From the NCBI RefSeq assembly GCF_000472785.1, contig NZ_AXAL01000001.1, forward strand, positions 369,070 through 433,069: 64,000 nt of DNA. The letters run 5' to 3'. Under the pieces are notes generated by a model. The model was given only the letters and a program-made list of their open reading frames with translations. It was not told where the DNA came from and did no database searches. Shown here one piece after another: positions 61,472-64,000 of the stretch (its first letter is position 1; every line of letters begins with the position of its first letter). The position numbers and the translations under genes are program-made. Source of the stretch: Mesorhizobium loti CJ3sym. Its GTDB lineage: Bacteria; Pseudomonadota; Alphaproteobacteria; Rhizobiales; Rhizobiaceae.

Positions 61472-63037
61472 ATGGGTAAGGTTGCTGCGGCACGCGAACC
61501 TCCTCAGGAGCGGCGAAGGGTTCGCGCCGCTCAATACGTACGAATGTCCACAGAGCACCAGACTTATTCCCTTGAGAATCAGAAGGATGCAATCCGCAGT
61601 TATGCCGAGGTCATGGGGTACGACATCGTCGCCACGTATGAAGACCCGGGCCGTAGCGGGCTGCACATAGAAGGCCGGCCCGGCCTGAAGAAGCTGCTGT
61701 TCGACATTGAACACGGACTCGCCGATTACGAGACGGTCGTCGTCTACGACGTGAGCAGATGGGGCCGGTTCCAAAGCATCGATGAAAGCGCTTCCTACGA
61801 ATATCGATGTCAGATGGCGGGTGTGCGGATCGAGTTTTGCGCCGAGCAATTCGCGAACGATGGCACCGTCGGGTCCGATGTGCTGAAGGCCATAAAGCGC
61901 AGCATGGCCGCGGAGTACAGCAGGATGTTGTCACAGCGGGTCTTTTTGGGCCAAGTGAGGATGGCCCGCATGGGCTTCCACGTGGGCGGAATCCAGGGAC
62001 TCGGACTAAGGCGCCTGATGGTCGACCATTTCGGACAGCCCAAACTCATCCTCGCCCGCTATGAACACAAAAATTTCTCCACAGACCGTGTGACCATCGT
62101 ACCGGGGCCACCGGAAGAGATTGCCACTGTTCGATTGATCTTTCGCCTTTTCGTCAGGTCAGGCAAAAGCGAACCTCAAATCGCAAAGTACCTGAATGAC
62201 CGGGGGATCCTGAACGACTTCGGCCGGCCTTGGAAGAGCCATGGCGTGCGCCGTGTCCTGACCAACGAGAAATATATCGGCAACAACGTCTGGAATAGAC
62301 GCTGCACCAAGCTGAAAACCAAAGTTGCGTACAATCCCCCGGACCAATGGGTCAGGGCGGACAACGCCTTTGAGCCTATTATCAGCCGCCAACTATTCGA
62401 CAGAGCCCAGCAAATCTTGAAATCGCTTTATCTTCACATGAGCGATGACGAGATGCTGGCGGCCCTTCGAAACCTCTACGAACGGCATGGGAAACTGTCG
62501 GGCGATATCATCAACGCGGCGCCCGAATGCCCTTCGGCCTATCGCTATAGCGCGCATTTCGGAGGCTTGCTCGGAGCATACAAGCTGATCGGTTGCCTGC
62601 CGCCCAGAAAGTCTCATTTCATCGAGATCGACAGGCGCGTCAGGGATATCCGCCATCGCGTTATGGAAGACCTGCTCGTTGCGGTCGACAAGGCAGGCGG
62701 TCGCGCCTCGCAGGCCCCTGAAACGGAGATCATCCGCATCAATGGCGAGTTGACGGTCGCGCTCGCAATCGCCAGGTGTCGCGTTTCGCATTGCGCCTAT
62801 CCTCGCTGGTCTTCGAGGGCCGTGCGAGAGGCCAAGGCGGATATTTTCGTCTTGATCCGCATGCAGCCGGGCAATCTGCTCATTCGCGATTACCTGATCG
62901 CTCCGATGCATGAAATCGTGGGATTCAAAGGAGATTTCCATGTCAACAATGGAATGAAGCTGGACGCGTTCGTATTCCGATCGCTCGATCCGCTCGTTGC
63001 GCTGGCCGAGCGAACATTCGTCGGGAGTGCCACATGA
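61472..63037 (+). CDS. Large serine recombinase
   Basis: A 521-residue site-specific recombinase. The resolvase domain starts RAAQYVRMSTEHQTYSLENQ with the catalytic Ser26 and continues with DPGRSGLHIEGRPGLKKLL and VYDVSRWGRF. Unlike many such domains, the E-helix region is MAAEYSRMLSQRVFLGQVRM. The Recombinase domain spans about 185-310 (AKYLNDRGILNDFGRPW, VRRVLTNEKYIGNNVWNRR). The remaining 200 residues lack the usual zinc-ribbon cysteines and coiled coil. It overlaps the next gene by four bases (ATGA). Its position near a truncated tRNA points to a mobile element. Confidence 0.88.
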   Translation: MGKVAAAREPPQERRRVRAAQYVRMSTEHQTYSLENQKDAIRSYAEVMGYDIVATYEDPGRSGLHIEGRPGLKKLLFDIEHGLADYETVVVYDVSRWGRFQSIDESASYEYRCQMAGVRIEFCAEQFANDGTVGSDVLKAIKRSMAAEYSRMLSQRVFLGQVRMARMGFHVGGIQGLGLRRLMVDHFGQPKLILARYEHKNFSTDRVTIVPGPPEEIATVRLIFRLFVRSGKSEPQIAKYLNDRGILNDFGRPWKSHGVRRVLTNEKYIGNNVWNRRCTKLKTKVAYNPPDQWVRADNAFEPIISRQLFDRAQQILKSLYLHMSDDEMLAALRNLYERHGKLSGDIINAAPECPSAYRYSAHFGGLLGAYKLIGCLPPRKSHFIEIDRRVRDIRHRVMEDLLVAVDKAGGRASQAPETEIIRINGELTVALAIARCRVSHCAYPRWSSRAVREAKADIFVLIRMQPGNLLIRDYLIAPMHEIVGFKGDFHVNNGMKLDAFVFRSLDPLVALAERTFVGSAT

Positions 63038-63891
63038 CGGTGCGCCGCACGGTTCTAGGCCTGGAAGCCGCCGACCGCATTTTGCAGAATAACCGCACAA
63101 GGCACGCCGCGCTTTTGGAAAGGATGCAAGAGCCCAACAGGTGGTTCACCGGTCCCTGGCTGTGCAAAACCTATCAGGCTGAATGCCAGAGAACGCGGGA
63201 CATGATCGCCGAAGCGATGATCTCTCGGCATCTGCTGGAGACGATCACCGAGGTATTTGGATATCCGATCAAACAGGAATCGTTCCGTCGCCTGCTGTCG
63301 GCCGAAAGCCTGGCCTCTGTGCCGAAGGCCCTGACCAAAGGCCCCACTTTGAACCTGCTCGCGGAGAGTTCGCCGCCTAGGCCCCTGGTCATTGGAGTTT
63401 CTCCCGAGGTGATCGAGCTTTTGCAGGATTGGAATGTGCCGCCACAGGTCTTCGCGTCCTTGCGCAAGATGCTTCCGGAAAGGCAGCTCAAAGCGGCAAG
63501 GCTGATGATCGCCCTGAAGAGAGTGAGCTTCCACTACGCGCAACTCCTCGCAACGCTTACTCCGGCTTCGCAGCTGGTGGATCCCTCCAGGCCGAGGAAG
63601 AAGTTTGTCGGGGTGACAGCCGACGAGCTGGCCATCATGGAAACTGAATTTGATGTGCTGAATGATGAATTTCTCTTCTGCGCCAGCCTTCGTGGCATCT
63701 GGGCGCTGGAGTTGATCGCGGCGAGGCTTGATCTCGACCGGATGATGGAAAACGCGCGGGTCGTCAGACACCTTGCGCGGGATTTCCCGGAGCAGCTCGC
63801 AAGGTTCCAAACGATACTCGACACTCCAGCGGGCCAGGAAGCTTTGCCGAGCCAACCAGCAAAAACCGGACGCACGCATTTTGTCTTTTGA
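63034..63891 (+). CDS. Protein with a RepB-like (plasmid partition) C-terminal domain
   Basis: A 285-residue protein translationally coupled to the serine recombinase (ATGA overlap). Residues about 130-245 resemble the C-terminal RepB domain of repABC plasmids: PPQVFASLRKMLPERQLKAA, then ARLMIALKRVSFHYAQLLAT and SRPRKKFVGVTADELAIMET. The ParB-type nuclease/CTPase N-terminal domain is missing; the first 110 residues are helical, basic and unlike any family I know. It may bind the recombinase or its DNA sites, acting as a directionality or synapsis factor, but that is inference. The identification is moderate and needs a profile search. Confidence 0.6.
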   Translation: MTVRRTVLGLEAADRILQNNRTRHAALLERMQEPNRWFTGPWLCKTYQAECQRTRDMIAEAMISRHLLETITEVFGYPIKQESFRRLLSAESLASVPKALTKGPTLNLLAESSPPRPLVIGVSPEVIELLQDWNVPPQVFASLRKMLPERQLKAARLMIALKRVSFHYAQLLATLTPASQLVDPSRPRKKFVGVTADELAIMETEFDVLNDEFLFCASLRGIWALELIAARLDLDRMMENARVVRHLARDFPEQLARFQTILDTPAGQEALPSQPAKTGRTHFVF

Positions 63892-64000
63892 GGTAGCGCC
63901 TTCGGGTTGCAAGCGCTCGGCCATCACCTCAGCCTCTCGGGAGGCTATGTATCTCCATCCGAACCGGCCCGCCCTTGTTGCAACTCGTGCAGAAAAGAGC
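63892..64000. other. Right edge of the window
   Basis: 109 bp after the RepB-like gene with no recognisable start of another gene. The element, if it is one, continues beyond the window, so its right attachment site is not visible. Confidence 0.4.

Overview
The window reads as chromosomal DNA of a high-GC alphaproteobacterium of the order Hyphomicrobiales, most likely a Mesorhizobium-like member of the Phyllobacteriaceae. The inference rests on the MarR-type LdtR regulator beside an L,D-transpeptidase, a magnesium-type HemB, Bpt leucyltransferase, PhaZ, DUF982 and DUF6163 proteins, an OpgC protein, a sugar-alcohol locus resembling the altritol/galactitol genes of Agrobacterium, and intergenic palindromes of the rhizobial type. 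No rRNA, intact tRNA, CRISPR array or insertion sequence was seen.

Layout. 0.3-9 kb: an orphan LuxR regulator, the LdtR/L,D-transpeptidase pair, a membrane protein overlapping a 3-hydroxyisobutyryl-CoA hydrolase, a DUF2066 protein, hemB, a GST and phaZ. 9-21 kb: a glyoxalase-like gene broken by one in-frame TAG, a RibD/DHFR-like reductase behind a perfect 12-bp inverted repeat, ppk2, an aldo/keto reductase, two tandem GT90 glycosyltransferases, a GntR/MFS divergent pair, and a LacI regulator whose 14-bp operator occurs three times around two paralogous small genes, then OpgC. 22-27 kb: a compact operon of telA, a lipoprotein fusing a solute-binding domain to a VWA domain, an XpaC-like membrane protein and a second solute-binding protein. 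27-39 kb: AraC/DUF4242, sthA, RDD, bpt, EamA and AI-2E transporters, parC, a periplasmic protein and aspS. 39-49 kb: a carbohydrate island with DeoR/MFS, then a GatZ-like protein and PfkB kinase divergent from a sugar-alcohol binding protein, SDR and zinc dehydrogenases, and a LacI regulator. 49-59 kb: housekeeping genes rnd, guaB, rlmE and ppx/gppA, with MFS transporters and membrane proteins.

The right end (from about 59.4 kb) looks acquired. The first 40 nt of a tRNA-Gln(CUG)-like gene, with a plausible promoter, run abruptly into AT-richer DNA. This is followed by a secreted S1/P1 nuclease, a glycine-zipper lipoprotein, a large serine recombinase, and a translationally coupled protein whose C-terminal half resembles plasmid-partition RepB.

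The strongest candidates for undescribed biology are the telA/VWA/XpaC operon, the LacI-controlled pair of small proteins, and the recombinase/RepB-like pair next to the broken tRNA. All family assignments are from reading translated sequence; no database search was run.
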